Shown piece by piece: positions 1 to 6,032 of a DNA stretch of 6,032 bases. The stretch is taken from positions 1-6,032 of the forward strand of contig DHLZ01000288.1 in NCBI GenBank assembly GCA_002405515.1. Direction: 5' to 3'. The translations under genes were made by a program, and so were the position numbers. How positions within the stretch are numbered: the stretch's first letter is position 1; every line of letters begins with the position of its first letter. This stretch comes from Planctomycetaceae bacterium UBA4655. GTDB lineage: Bacteria; Planctomycetota; Planctomycetia; Pirellulales; UBA1268. The notes under the pieces are model-generated. The model ran no database searches. It saw nothing but the letters and a program-made list of their open reading frames with translations, and was not told the origin of the DNA.

Positions 1-3000
1 CGTCGTCCGCGGCGCCCGCGAGCACAACCTCCGCGACGTCACGGTGGGCATCCCGCGGGGACGGCTCGTCTGCCGCTCGGGCGTGAGCGGCTCGGGCAAG
101 TCGAGCCTCGCCTTCGACACGCTCTACGCCGAGGGGCAGCGGCGGTACGTCGAGAGCCTCTCCACCTTCGCCCGGCAGTTCCTCGGCCAGCTGCCCCGGC
201 CCGACGTCGAGAGCGTGACCGGGCTCTCCCCGTCGATCTCGATCGCGCAGAAGTCGGCCGGCACGAACCCCCGCTCGACCGTCGCCACGATGACGGAGAT
301 CCACGACTTCCTCCGCGTGCTCTACGCGCGGGTGGGCCGCGCCCACTGTCCGGCCTGCGACCGCAGGCTCGAGGCGCAGCCCCGCGACGCGATCGTCGAA
401 CGGATCATCCAGCTCCGCGGCGGCACGACCTCGATGGTGCTCGCGCCGATCGTCCGCGGCGCGAAGGGGGAACACCGCGACCTCTTCGCCGACCTCGTGC
501 GGCAGGGCTTCACGCGGGCGCGGGTCGACGGCAAGGTGATCCGCGTCGAGGAGCCGCCGCCGCTCGAGAAGCAGCTCAAGCACACGATCGAGGTCGTGGT
601 GGACCGGATCGTGCCGGAGGAATCGTCGCGGGGCCGGCTCTCCGAGGCGGTCGAGCTCGCGCTCCGCACGAGCGGCGGCCTCGTCGTGGTGGCGAGCGAG
701 GGGAACGACGACGACCTCGTGCTCTCGAGCCAGTTCGCCTGCACCGCCTGCGGCACGAGCTACCCGACGCCCGAGCCGCAGACCTTCAGCTTCAACTCGC
801 CGCACGGCGCCTGCCCCACCTGCGACGGCCTCGGCGACATCTACGGCATCGATCCCGCGCTGCTCGTCGTGAATCCCGACGCCTCGGTGAAGAAGGGCTG
901 CTTCGCCGTGATCGGGGGATTCCGCGACATGCCGCGGTGGCTGCGGCGGCTGGTCACCAGCGTGGCCGCGCATGTCGAGGCGAAGAAGAATCTGCCCCCC
1001 GGCACGATGCTCGAAACGCCCTGGAAGAAGCTGTCGGCCGCGCAGAAGAAGCTCTGGCTCACGGGCACCGGCGCCGAGGAGATCCGCGTGGCCTGGCGGC
1101 GGGGGCGGGCCGAGCGGGGGGCGAAGGCGAAGTTCGAGGGGGTGCTCGCGATGCTCGCCAACCGCTGGCGCAACGCGAAGAGCGGCATCCTCCGGAGGCA
1201 GCTCGAGAAGTACATGAGCGTGACCCCCTGCCACGAGTGCCAGGGGGCGAGGCTCTCGCCGCAGGCCCGCGCGGTGAGGATCGAGTCGGCGGCGAAGGGG
1301 CTCGGGGGCGAGCTTTCCCCCAATAAATCATGTGAGCTTTCGCTCGACCGGCTCTGCAGCCTGCCGATCACCGACGCGAGGGCGTTCATCGGCGGGATCG
1401 TGCTCGGGAAGACGGAGGGCGTGATCGCGGCGGAGCTCCTGAAGGAGATCCGCTCGCGGCTCGACTTCCTCGAGCAGGTGGGCCTCGGCTACCTCGCGCT
1501 CGACCGGCGGGCCCCCACGCTCTCCGGCGGCGAGAGCCAGCGGATCAGGCTTGCCGCGCAGATCGGCTCGGGGCTTTCGGGCGTGCTCTACGTGCTCGAC
1601 GAGCCGTCGATCGGCCTCCACCCGCGTGACAACGTGAAGCTGCTTGCGGCCCTCGAGCAGCTCCGCGACAAGGGCAACACCGTGATCGTGGTCGAGCACG
1701 ACGAGGAGACGATCCGCGCGGCCGACTGGGTGATCGACTTCGGCCCCGGCCCTGGAAAGCGGGGCGGCGAGGTCGTGGCCACGGGCACGCCGGAAGACGT
1801 GGCGGCGAGCCCCCGGAGCCTCACCGGCGGCTTCCTCGCCGGCCGCGAGGCGATCCACGTGCCCGAGCAGCGCCGCAAGCCCTCCGGCAAGAAGCTGCGG
1901 CTCGATGGGGTCCGCCACAACAACCTCAAGGGAATCGACGTCGAGATCCCGCTCGGCCTCCTGGTCTGCGTGACCGGGGTCTCCGGCAGCGGCAAGAGTT
2001 CGCTCGTGGGCGACGTGCTCGAGCCGGAGCTGCGTCGGCGGCTCGGCAGCGAGATCGCGAAGCCGGGCGAGTTCGACGCGATCCACGGCGCCGACGAGCT
2101 CGACAAGGTGATCGTGATCGACCAGTCGCCGATCGGCCGCACGCCCCGGAGCAACCCGGCCACCTACGTGAAGGTCTGGGACGACATCCGCAAGCTCTTC
2201 ACGATGCTGCCGGAGGCGAGGAAGCGGGGCTGGAAGGCGGGACGGTTCAGCTTCAACGTGGCCGGCGGCCGCTGCGAGGCCTGCGAGGGGAACGGCTCGG
2301 TCCGGCTCGACATGGACTTCCTCGCCGACGTCTGGGTCACCTGCGAGACCTGCGGCGGCGCGAGGTTCGCGAAGGACACGCTCGAGGTGCGGTGGAAGGG
2401 ACGGAGCGTCGCGGACCTCCTGGAGATGGAGGTGGGCGACGCGCGGGAGCTCTTCGCCGACTGCCACGAGATCGAGCAGAAGCTCCGCACGCTCTGCGAC
2501 GTCGGCCTCGACTACCTGCATCTGGGCCAGCCCTCGCCCACGCTCTCCGGTGGTGAAGCGCAGCGGGTGAAGCTCTCCCGCGAGCTTGCGAAACGGTCCA
2601 CCGGCCGCACGCTCTACATCCTCGACGAGCCGACGACCGGCCTCCACATGGCCGACGTGCGGCAGTTGCTCGAGGTGCTCGAGCGGCTCGTCGAGGCGGG
2701 CAATACAGTGCTCGTCGTGGAGCACAACCTCGACGTCGTGAAGCGGGCCGACTGGGTGATCGATCTCGGGCCGGAAGGGGGCGCTGGCGGCGGCCGGATC
2801 GTCGCCGAGGGGACGCCGGAAAAAATCGCGAAGGCGAAGCGGTCGGAGACGGGCAAGGCCCTCGCGCCGCTCCTGGCCGCACGGCCCGCGGCGAGCGGCA
2901 AGCCCCCGCGGGCCCGGAAGGTCCGCCGCAAGGCCGCCGGCGACGATCTCGCCCGGCTCGCCGACGTCTCCCGCGATCCGGGGCCGCCGGTGATCTCCGT

Positions 3001-6000
3001 CCGCGGTGCGCGGCAGCACAACCTCAAGTCGGTGGACGCCGAGATCCCGCGGAACGCGATGACCGTCTGCTGCGGCCCGAGCGGCTCGGGGAAGACCTCG
3101 CTCGCCTTCGACACGCTCTACGCCGAGGGGCAGCGGCGGTACGTCGAGAGCCTCTCGCCGTATGCCCGGCAGTTCGTCGGGCAGGTGCCGAAGCCGGTGT
3201 TCGAGCGGATCGATGGGCTCTCGCCGGCCGTGGCGATCGAGCAGCGGAACACGGGCGCGACCCCCCGCTCCACCGTCGGCACGCTCACGGAGATGTACGA
3301 CTACTTCCGCGTCATGGCGGCCCGTCTCGGCAAGATGCACTGCCCCGACTGCAGGGTTCCGGTTGGGGCGCAGAGCGTCGATGCGGTCGTGAATCGTCTC
3401 CTTGAGGAGTCGGCGGGGGCGCGGCTGCTGCTGCTCGCGCCGGTCGAGATGAAGATCACGCAGACGCCCGAGGCCTTCCTCGCGGGGCTCCAGGCGGCGG
3501 GCTACGTGCGGCTGCGGATCGACGGGCAGACGTTCCGGATCGACGAGAAGCCGGCGATCGACCGCAAGCGAAAAAGCCGGCTCGAGATCGTGATCGACCG
3601 GGTGACCGCGAAGCCGGAAGAGCGGAGCCGCCTCGCGCAGAGCGTCGAGGCGGCCTTCGACGCGGGTGGCGGCACGATGCTCGTGGCGAAGGCGATCGAC
3701 GGCCCCGACAAGAAAACACTGCCGGAGCCCGACTGGCCCACCGAGGTCCACAGCCGCCGGCTCGCCTGCACGAACTGCGGCCGCGGCTTCAAGCCGCTCG
3801 AGCCGAGGCAGTTCTCGTTCAACAGCCCCCTGGGCTGGTGCCCGAGCTGCGACGGCCTCGGCACCCGCGTGGGCATCGAGCACCGCTCGATCCTCCGCGA
3901 TCCCTCGGCGACGCTCGCCGACGGTGCCCTCGACCTCTGGCCGAGCCTGTCGCTGCCGCTGAGCCGGGCGATGCTCGAGGCGGTGTCGCGGGCGACGGGG
4001 CTGCCGATGGACGTGCCGCTGTCCGAGATTCCGGGCCTGGCACTCCGGCCGCTCTTCGAGGGCACGGGCGAGAAGTGGATCGAGGTGAAGCGTCCCCTGC
4101 CCGCGGAAGCCCGAGGCGCAAGTTTCCCTGCAGGCGTATCTCCTCGAACCCCGGAAGCCCGAGGCGCAAGCCGAGAGGATGCCTTTCCCGCCTTCTCCTT
4201 CCAATTCAAGGGCCTCGAGGCGGCCTGCGAGGAGGCGGCGAGGCTCGTGGTCGGCCTCCGCGGGAAGGTGGACGCCGTGATGGGTGAGGTTCCCTGCTCG
4301 GAGTGCGGCGGCAGCCGGCTCGAGGAGGTGGCCGCGGCGACGACGCTCTTCGGCCGGCCGCTCGACGTCTGGTGCCGGATGCCGCTCGGACGATTGCAGG
4401 AGGCGATCCGGGCGATTCAGCTCGCGCCGCAGGAAGAGGAGCTTGCGGCCGACCTCCTGCGGGAGCTCAAGAGCCGCGTCGAGTTTCTCGTGGACGTCGG
4501 CCTCGACTACCTCGACATGGACCGGCCGGCGGCGAGCCTCTCCGGAGGAGAGCTGCAGCGGATCAGACTTGCGGCGCAGGTGGGCAGCGGCCTCACGGGC
4601 GTGCTCTACGTGCTCGACGAGCCGACGATCGGCCTCCACCCCCGCGACACCTCGCGGCTCATCCGCGCGATGGGGAAGCTCCGCGATCTCGGCAACACGC
4701 TCGTCGTCGTCGAGCATGACCGCGAGGTCGTCAGCTCCGCCGATTGCGCGCTCGACTTCGGCCCCGGCAGCGGGAAGGAGGGGGGCAGGATCGTGGCGAA
4801 GGCGGCCCCGGCGAAGCTCGTCACCGCGAAGGAGAGCGTGACGGGCCCCTACCTCGGGAAGAAGCGGGCCAACGACGCCGTGATGGCCCGCGTGGCGAGG
4901 GACGGCCGCCGCGAGCCGAAGGAGTGGCTCGAGATTCGCAACATCCGCCACCGCACGCTCCGCGGCGTCACCGCCTCGATCCCGCTCGGCGTGCTCGCCG
5001 CCGTGACCGGTCCGAGCGGCAGCGGGAAGACGTCGCTCGTGCTCGAGGTGCTCTGGAAGGCGCTCGCCCGCAGGCTCCACGCCGCGCGGGAGCAGCCGGG
5101 GGCCCACGACGCGATCAAGGGGATCGAGCGGATCGACCGGGTGATCCTCGTCGACCAGCAGCCGATCGGCTCGACGCCGGGCTCGACGCCGGCCACCTAC
5201 ACGGGCGTCTTCGACCACATCCGCTCGCTCTACGCGAAGCTGCCGGAGGCGAAGCGGCGGGGCCTCACGCCGCGTCACTTCAGCTTCAACGTCGCCGGCG
5301 GCCGCTGCGACGCCTGCGAGGGGCTCGGTCAACGCCGCGTGGAGATGCACTTCCTGCCCGACGTCTGGGTGGAGTGCGAGGCATGCCGCGGCACCAGGTA
5401 TTCACTCGACACGCTCGCCGCGAAGTGGCACGGCAAGTCGATCGCCGACGTGCTCGCGATGAGCGTGGCCGACGCGGCCAAGCTCTTCGACACCGTGCCG
5501 CAGATCTCGAAGATCCTCGCGACGCTCGTGGACGTCGGGCTCGGCTACGTCGGCCTCGGCCAGCCCGCCCCGCAGCTCTCCGGCGGCGAGGCCCAGCGGG
5601 TGAAGCTCTCCCGGGAGCTTGCGAAGACCGACACGGGCAACACGCTCTACATTCTCGACGAGCCGACGACCGGGCTGCACTTTTCCGACATCGAGAAGCT
5701 CCTCCACGTGCTCGATCGGCTCGTGGAGGCGGGCAACACGGTGCTCGTCGTGGAGCACAACCTCGAGGTGATCAGTGCGGCCGACTGGGTGATCGACATG
5801 GGCCCCGAGGCGGGCGACGGCGGCGGGCGGATCGTCGTCGAGGGGCCGCCGGAGGACGTGGCCATCCATGCCGGGAGGTGGCGGGCCGCGGCGGCGCGGC
5901 CGCGGGTCAGTCCTCGGGCGCGCCCGCGAGGATGCGCCGGCGGAACTCCGCCTCCAGCCGCTCGGTCAGCGGGCCCATCCGGCCGGCGCCGATCACGCGG

Positions 6001-6025
6001 TCGCCGATCGCGCTCACGCCGATGA
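1..6025 (+). CDS. uvrA: Double-length (tandem-fused) excinuclease ABC subunit UvrA, 5' partial
   Basis: UvrA is the cytoplasmic DNA damage sensor of nucleotide excision repair: an ABC-type ATPase that loads UvrB at lesions. The frame is open from base 2, and the residues before the GTG at 44 (VVRGAREHNLRDVTV) are the conserved UvrA N-terminus, so the true start is upstream. Numbering residues from that GTG, there are four complete ATPase sites. Walker A lysines are K19, K651, K1017 and K1662. Signatures are LSGGESQR (493), LSGGEAQR (834), LSGGELQR (1499) and LSGGEAQR (1845). Walker B ends in DE at 519, 861, 1525 and 1872. H-loop histidines are H552, H894, H1558 and H1905. CxxC zinc pairs are present in both units, including the CxxC-X19-CxxC pattern at 744-770 and 1755-1781. 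At about 2,000 aa it is twice the usual 940-970. Both units are in one frame with no internal stop. The end after about residue 1945 is unlike UvrA and may be non-native. The family assignment is secure. Confidence 0.97.
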   Translation, partial: VVRGAREHNLRDVTVGIPRGRLVCRSGVSGSGKSSLAFDTLYAEGQRRYVESLSTFARQFLGQLPRPDVESVTGLSPSISIAQKSAGTNPRSTVATMTEIHDFLRVLYARVGRAHCPACDRRLEAQPRDAIVERIIQLRGGTTSMVLAPIVRGAKGEHRDLFADLVRQGFTRARVDGKVIRVEEPPPLEKQLKHTIEVVVDRIVPEESSRGRLSEAVELALRTSGGLVVVASEGNDDDLVLSSQFACTACGTSYPTPEPQTFSFNSPHGACPTCDGLGDIYGIDPALLVVNPDASVKKGCFAVIGGFRDMPRWLRRLVTSVAAHVEAKKNLPPGTMLETPWKKLSAAQKKLWLTGTGAEEIRVAWRRGRAERGAKAKFEGVLAMLANRWRNAKSGILRRQLEKYMSVTPCHECQGARLSPQARAVRIESAAKGLGGELSPNKSCELSLDRLCSLPITDARAFIGGIVLGKTEGVIAAELLKEIRSRLDFLEQVGLGYLALDRRAPTLSGGESQRIRLAAQIGSGLSGVLYVLDEPSIGLHPRDNVKLLAALEQLRDKGNTVIVVEHDEETIRAADWVIDFGPGPGKRGGEVVATGTPEDVAASPRSLTGGFLAGREAIHVPEQRRKPSGKKLRLDGVRHNNLKGIDVEIPLGLLVCVTGVSGSGKSSLVGDVLEPELRRRLGSEIAKPGEFDAIHGADELDKVIVIDQSPIGRTPRSNPATYVKVWDDIRKLFTMLPEARKRGWKAGRFSFNVAGGRCEACEGNGSVRLDMDFLADVWVTCETCGGARFAKDTLEVRWKGRSVADLLEMEVGDARELFADCHEIEQKLRTLCDVGLDYLHLGQPSPTLSGGEAQRVKLSRELAKRSTGRTLYILDEPTTGLHMADVRQLLEVLERLVEAGNTVLVVEHNLDVVKRADWVIDLGPEGGAGGGRIVAEGTPEKIAKAKRSETGKALAPLLAARPAASGKPPRARKVRRKAAGDDLARLADVSRDPGPPVISVRGARQHNLKSVDAEIPRNAMTVCCGPSGSGKTSLAFDTLYAEGQRRYVESLSPYARQFVGQVPKPVFERIDGLSPAVAIEQRNTGATPRSTVGTLTEMYDYFRVMAARLGKMHCPDCRVPVGAQSVDAVVNRLLEESAGARLLLLAPVEMKITQTPEAFLAGLQAAGYVRLRIDGQTFRIDEKPAIDRKRKSRLEIVIDRVTAKPEERSRLAQSVEAAFDAGGGTMLVAKAIDGPDKKTLPEPDWPTEVHSRRLACTNCGRGFKPLEPRQFSFNSPLGWCPSCDGLGTRVGIEHRSILRDPSATLADGALDLWPSLSLPLSRAMLEAVSRATGLPMDVPLSEIPGLALRPLFEGTGEKWIEVKRPLPAEARGASFPAGVSPRTPEARGASREDAFPAFSFQFKGLEAACEEAARLVVGLRGKVDAVMGEVPCSECGGSRLEEVAAATTLFGRPLDVWCRMPLGRLQEAIRAIQLAPQEEELAADLLRELKSRVEFLVDVGLDYLDMDRPAASLSGGELQRIRLAAQVGSGLTGVLYVLDEPTIGLHPRDTSRLIRAMGKLRDLGNTLVVVEHDREVVSSADCALDFGPGSGKEGGRIVAKAAPAKLVTAKESVTGPYLGKKRANDAVMARVARDGRREPKEWLEIRNIRHRTLRGVTASIPLGVLAAVTGPSGSGKTSLVLEVLWKALARRLHAAREQPGAHDAIKGIERIDRVILVDQQPIGSTPGSTPATYTGVFDHIRSLYAKLPEAKRRGLTPRHFSFNVAGGRCDACEGLGQRRVEMHFLPDVWVECEACRGTRYSLDTLAAKWHGKSIADVLAMSVADAAKLFDTVPQISKILATLVDVGLGYVGLGQPAPQLSGGEAQRVKLSRELAKTDTGNTLYILDEPTTGLHFSDIEKLLHVLDRLVEAGNTVLVVEHNLEVISAADWVIDMGPEAGDGGGRIVVEGPPEDVAIHAGRWRAAAARPRVSPRARPRGCAGGTPPPAARSAGPSGRRRSRGRRSRSRR
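107..162 (+). repeat. 56-nt exact direct repeat, copy in unit 1
   Basis: Bases 107-162 are identical to 3101-3156, at an offset of 2994. The repeat covers the end of the Walker A region and the conserved LAFDTLYAEGQRRYVESLS block. The flanking bases (106 versus 3100, 163 versus 3157) differ, which bounds the identity. Protein conservation explains the residues but not fully the identical synonymous codons; strong codon bias or gene conversion between the halves are the alternatives. Confidence 0.9.
1310..1341 (+). repeat. Short direct repeat flanking an AT-rich in-frame segment
   Basis: The octamer gagctttc occurs at 1310-1317 and again at 1334-1341, 24 nt apart and in frame. It gives ELS...ELS, eight residues apart (423 and 431). 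Between the copies lie the AT-rich codons AAT AAA TCA TGT, unusual in this GC-rich gene. The segment falls where unit 1 is longer than the usual UvrA pattern (AVRI, then a short linker, then the signature region). It may be a small insertion or an eroded local duplication. The repeat itself is certain; its origin is not. Confidence 0.6.
2885..2989 (+). other. Basic inter-unit linker
   Basis: About 35 residues (948-982) join the end of unit 1 to the VRGARQHNLK start of unit 2. The segment is rich in Ala, Pro, Lys and Arg (for example KPPRARKVRRKAAGDD), then becomes mildly acidic (LARLADVSRDPGPP). No domain is recognisable. The composition suggests a flexible, positively charged tether that could span two units folded against each other and might touch DNA; that role is inference. 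I see no Shine-Dalgarno-like sequence that would make the GTG at 2990 a separate start for unit 2. Confidence 0.7.
3101..3156 (+). repeat. 56-nt exact direct repeat, copy in unit 2
   Basis: This is the partner of the repeat at 107-162 and sits at the same domain position in unit 2. It marks the internal duplication directly at the DNA level. Elsewhere the halves match only in shorter blocks, such as the Walker B and H-loop regions near 2610-2760 and 5643-5795. Confidence 0.9.
4104..4170 (+). repeat. Pair of 19-nt direct repeats, 48-nt spacing, inside the insertion domain of unit 2
   Basis: The 19-mer cggaagcccgaggcgcaag occurs exactly at 4104-4122 and 4152-4170. The 48-nt spacing keeps both copies in frame, giving EARGAS at residues 1355-1360 and 1371-1376. 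The segment between them has a composition unlike the flanks (tttccctg, gtatctcctcgaac). It sits between GEKWIEVK and FSFQFKGL, in the insertion domain, where unit 1 has no equivalent. From memory, similar sequences recur as dispersed repeats in planctomycete genomes, so this may be a REP-like element inserted in a coding region; that link is unverified. Confidence 0.75.
5879..6025 (+). other. Non-UvrA Arg/Ala/Pro-rich C-terminal tail of the uvrA frame
   Basis: UvrA homology fades after VVEGPPEDVAIHAGRW (ending near residue 1946). A normal UvrA would end a few residues later, after a short S-x-TG-x-(F/Y)L type ending. Here the frame continues for about 47 residues of Arg, Ala, Pro and Gly up to the TGA at 6023. 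From 5907 on it is antisense to the aminotransferase gene, so its composition is what one expects from reading the complement of another gene. Neither other plus-strand frame reaches a stop quickly. It may be a genuine overlap extension, or the result of a small indel or sequencing error that removed the native stop. Confidence 0.6.
5884..5901. terminator. Possible hairpin between the convergent genes
   Basis: A perfect 7-bp inverted repeat (ggccgcg at 5884-5890, cgcggcc at 5895-5901) encloses a 4-nt loop. It lies 5 bases beyond the aminotransferase stop on the minus strand, and just after the end of UvrA homology on the plus strand. The position suits a shared terminator for convergent genes. 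There is no T-tract on either side, and chance GC palindromes are common in such DNA, so confidence is low. Confidence 0.3.
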
Positions 6026-6032
6026 TCTCGGC
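5907..6032 (-). CDS. Class IV PLP aminotransferase, probably branched-chain amino acid aminotransferase (IlvE-like), C-terminal fragment
   Basis: Read on the minus strand from the right edge, 41 codons end in TGA (complement of 5907-5909). The visible end begins AEIIGVSAIGDRVIGAG and continues RMGPLTERLEAEFRRRI. It fits the family ending of fold-type IV aminotransferases: an A/S-E-(V/I) strand, then a D-x-R-x-IG-x-G-x-x-GP-x-T turn, then a terminal helix. IlvE interconverts branched-chain amino acids and their 2-oxo acids using pyridoxal phosphate. The catalytic lysine and most of the protein are outside the window, so D-amino acid transaminase or aminodeoxychorismate lyase cannot be excluded. 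The gene is convergent with uvrA and its last 119 bases overlap the uvrA frame. No functional link to repair is implied. Confidence 0.7.
   Translation of the reverse strand, partial: AEIIGVSAIGDRVIGAGRMGPLTERLEAEFRRRILAGAPED

Larger units (their letters stand above)
1..2884 (+). other. UvrA unit 1 (N-terminal, canonical-looking half)
   Basis: This is a complete UvrA module, residues 1-947 counted from the GTG at 44. ABC half I begins with Walker A GVSGSGKS (13-20), the LAFDTLYAEGQRRYVESLS block and Q69. A CxxC at 102-105 follows. The UvrB-binding region (about 125-220) keeps the RGAKGEH motif (138-144) and HTIEVVVDR (180-188). Zinc cysteines C233/C236 and C257/C260 lead into the insertion domain (about 273-395), which keeps KFEGVLAML, a basic RWRNAK stretch and LEKYM. 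CHEC (396-399), LSGGESQR, LDEPSIGLHPRD and VEHDEE complete half I. ABC half II carries GVSGSGKS (645-652), DQSPIGRTPRSNPATY, a zinc finger at C744/C747/C767/C770, LSGGEAQR, LDEPTTGLH and VEHNLDV. Every motif I expect in a working single UvrA is present. The main oddity is a short extra segment near residues 416-431. Confidence 0.93.
2990..5878 (+). other. UvrA unit 2 (C-terminal, diverged half)
   Basis: This is a second full UvrA module, residues 983 to about 1945. ABC half I has GPSGSGKT (1011-1018), a LAFDTLYAEGQRRYVESLS block identical to unit 1, Q1067 in AIEQRN, CPDC (1100-1103) and zinc cysteines C1242/C1245 and C1266/C1269. It ends with CSEC (1418-1421), LSGGELQR, LDEPTIGLHPRD and VEHDRE. 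ABC half II has GPSGSGKT (1656-1663), a zinc finger at C1755/C1758/C1778/C1781, LSGGEAQR, LDEPTTGLH and VEHNLEV. The ATPase residues are intact, but other family motifs are not. The RGxKGEH of the UvrB-binding region is replaced (EMKITQTPEAF). The insertion domain has lost the basic and LExYM signatures. GRTPRSN is changed to GSTPGST. It looks like an active ATPase half with altered partner or DNA contacts. Confidence 0.92.

Noticed and set aside
44..46. GTG at 44 as the true start of uvrA
   Set aside because: The upstream codons from base 2 encode the conserved VRGAREHNLRDV start of the first ABC half, so the gene begins outside the window.
937..1326. Plus-strand alternative-frame ORFs within unit 1 (and similar ones near 3666-4841)
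   Set aside because: They are out of frame with uvrA, rich in Arg/Ala/Ser/Gly, and show no family motifs. They are shadows of high GC.
2990..2992. GTG as a separate translation start for unit 2
   Set aside because: The frame is continuous from unit 1, and no ribosome binding site, promoter-like sequence or stop separates the units.
4104..4170. CRISPR array
   Set aside because: There are only two 19-nt copies, inside a coding frame, with no further repeats.
1328..5350. Very long minus-strand open frame (1,340 codons) opposite uvrA
   Set aside because: It is antisense to unmistakable UvrA coding sequence. Its translation is a low-complexity Arg/Leu/Glu/His/Val/Asp mix typical of the complement of GC-biased codons, with no recognisable domain.
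107..5795. Assembly artefact duplicating a single uvrA
   Set aside because: The two units differ at many residues and in specific motifs, so they are diverged paralogous halves and not a copied read stretch.

Overview
The window lies almost entirely inside one very large plus-strand gene. It encodes a double-length excinuclease ABC subunit A (UvrA), in which two complete UvrA units are fused head to tail in one open frame. The gene enters from the left edge already in frame, so its true start is upstream, and it runs to a TGA at 6023-6025. A second gene enters from the right edge on the minus strand. Only its last 41 codons are visible, and they resemble the C-terminus of a class IV (branched-chain amino acid type) aminotransferase.

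The DNA is strongly GC-rich with G/C-biased third positions, which also creates long spurious ORFs on the other frames. Double-length fused UvrA is known from Chlamydiae (the C. trachomatis protein is close to 1,800 aa, from memory). Together with the high GC and a short repeat pair that I associate with planctomycete genomes, this points to a member of the PVC superphylum, most likely a planctomycete. That assignment is inference.

Layout: 1-2884 is UvrA unit 1 (ABC half I, UvrB-binding region, zinc modules, insertion domain, ABC half II). 2885-2989 is a basic Ala/Pro/Lys/Arg linker. 2990 to about 5878 is UvrA unit 2 with the same domain order. About 5879-6025 is an Arg/Ala/Pro-rich tail that reads through a GC hairpin and into the antisense 3' end of the aminotransferase gene. 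There is no stretch over 300 bases without a gene.

All four nucleotide-binding sites keep Walker A, signature, Walker B and H-loop residues, so the protein should be an intact four-ATPase machine that may act as a covalent equivalent of the usual UvrA dimer in nucleotide excision repair. The two units are not equal. Unit 1 keeps the family's UvrB-binding and insertion-domain motifs, while unit 2 has lost or altered several of them and carries a 48-nt-spaced repeat pair inside its insertion domain. I see no other unusual system in the window.
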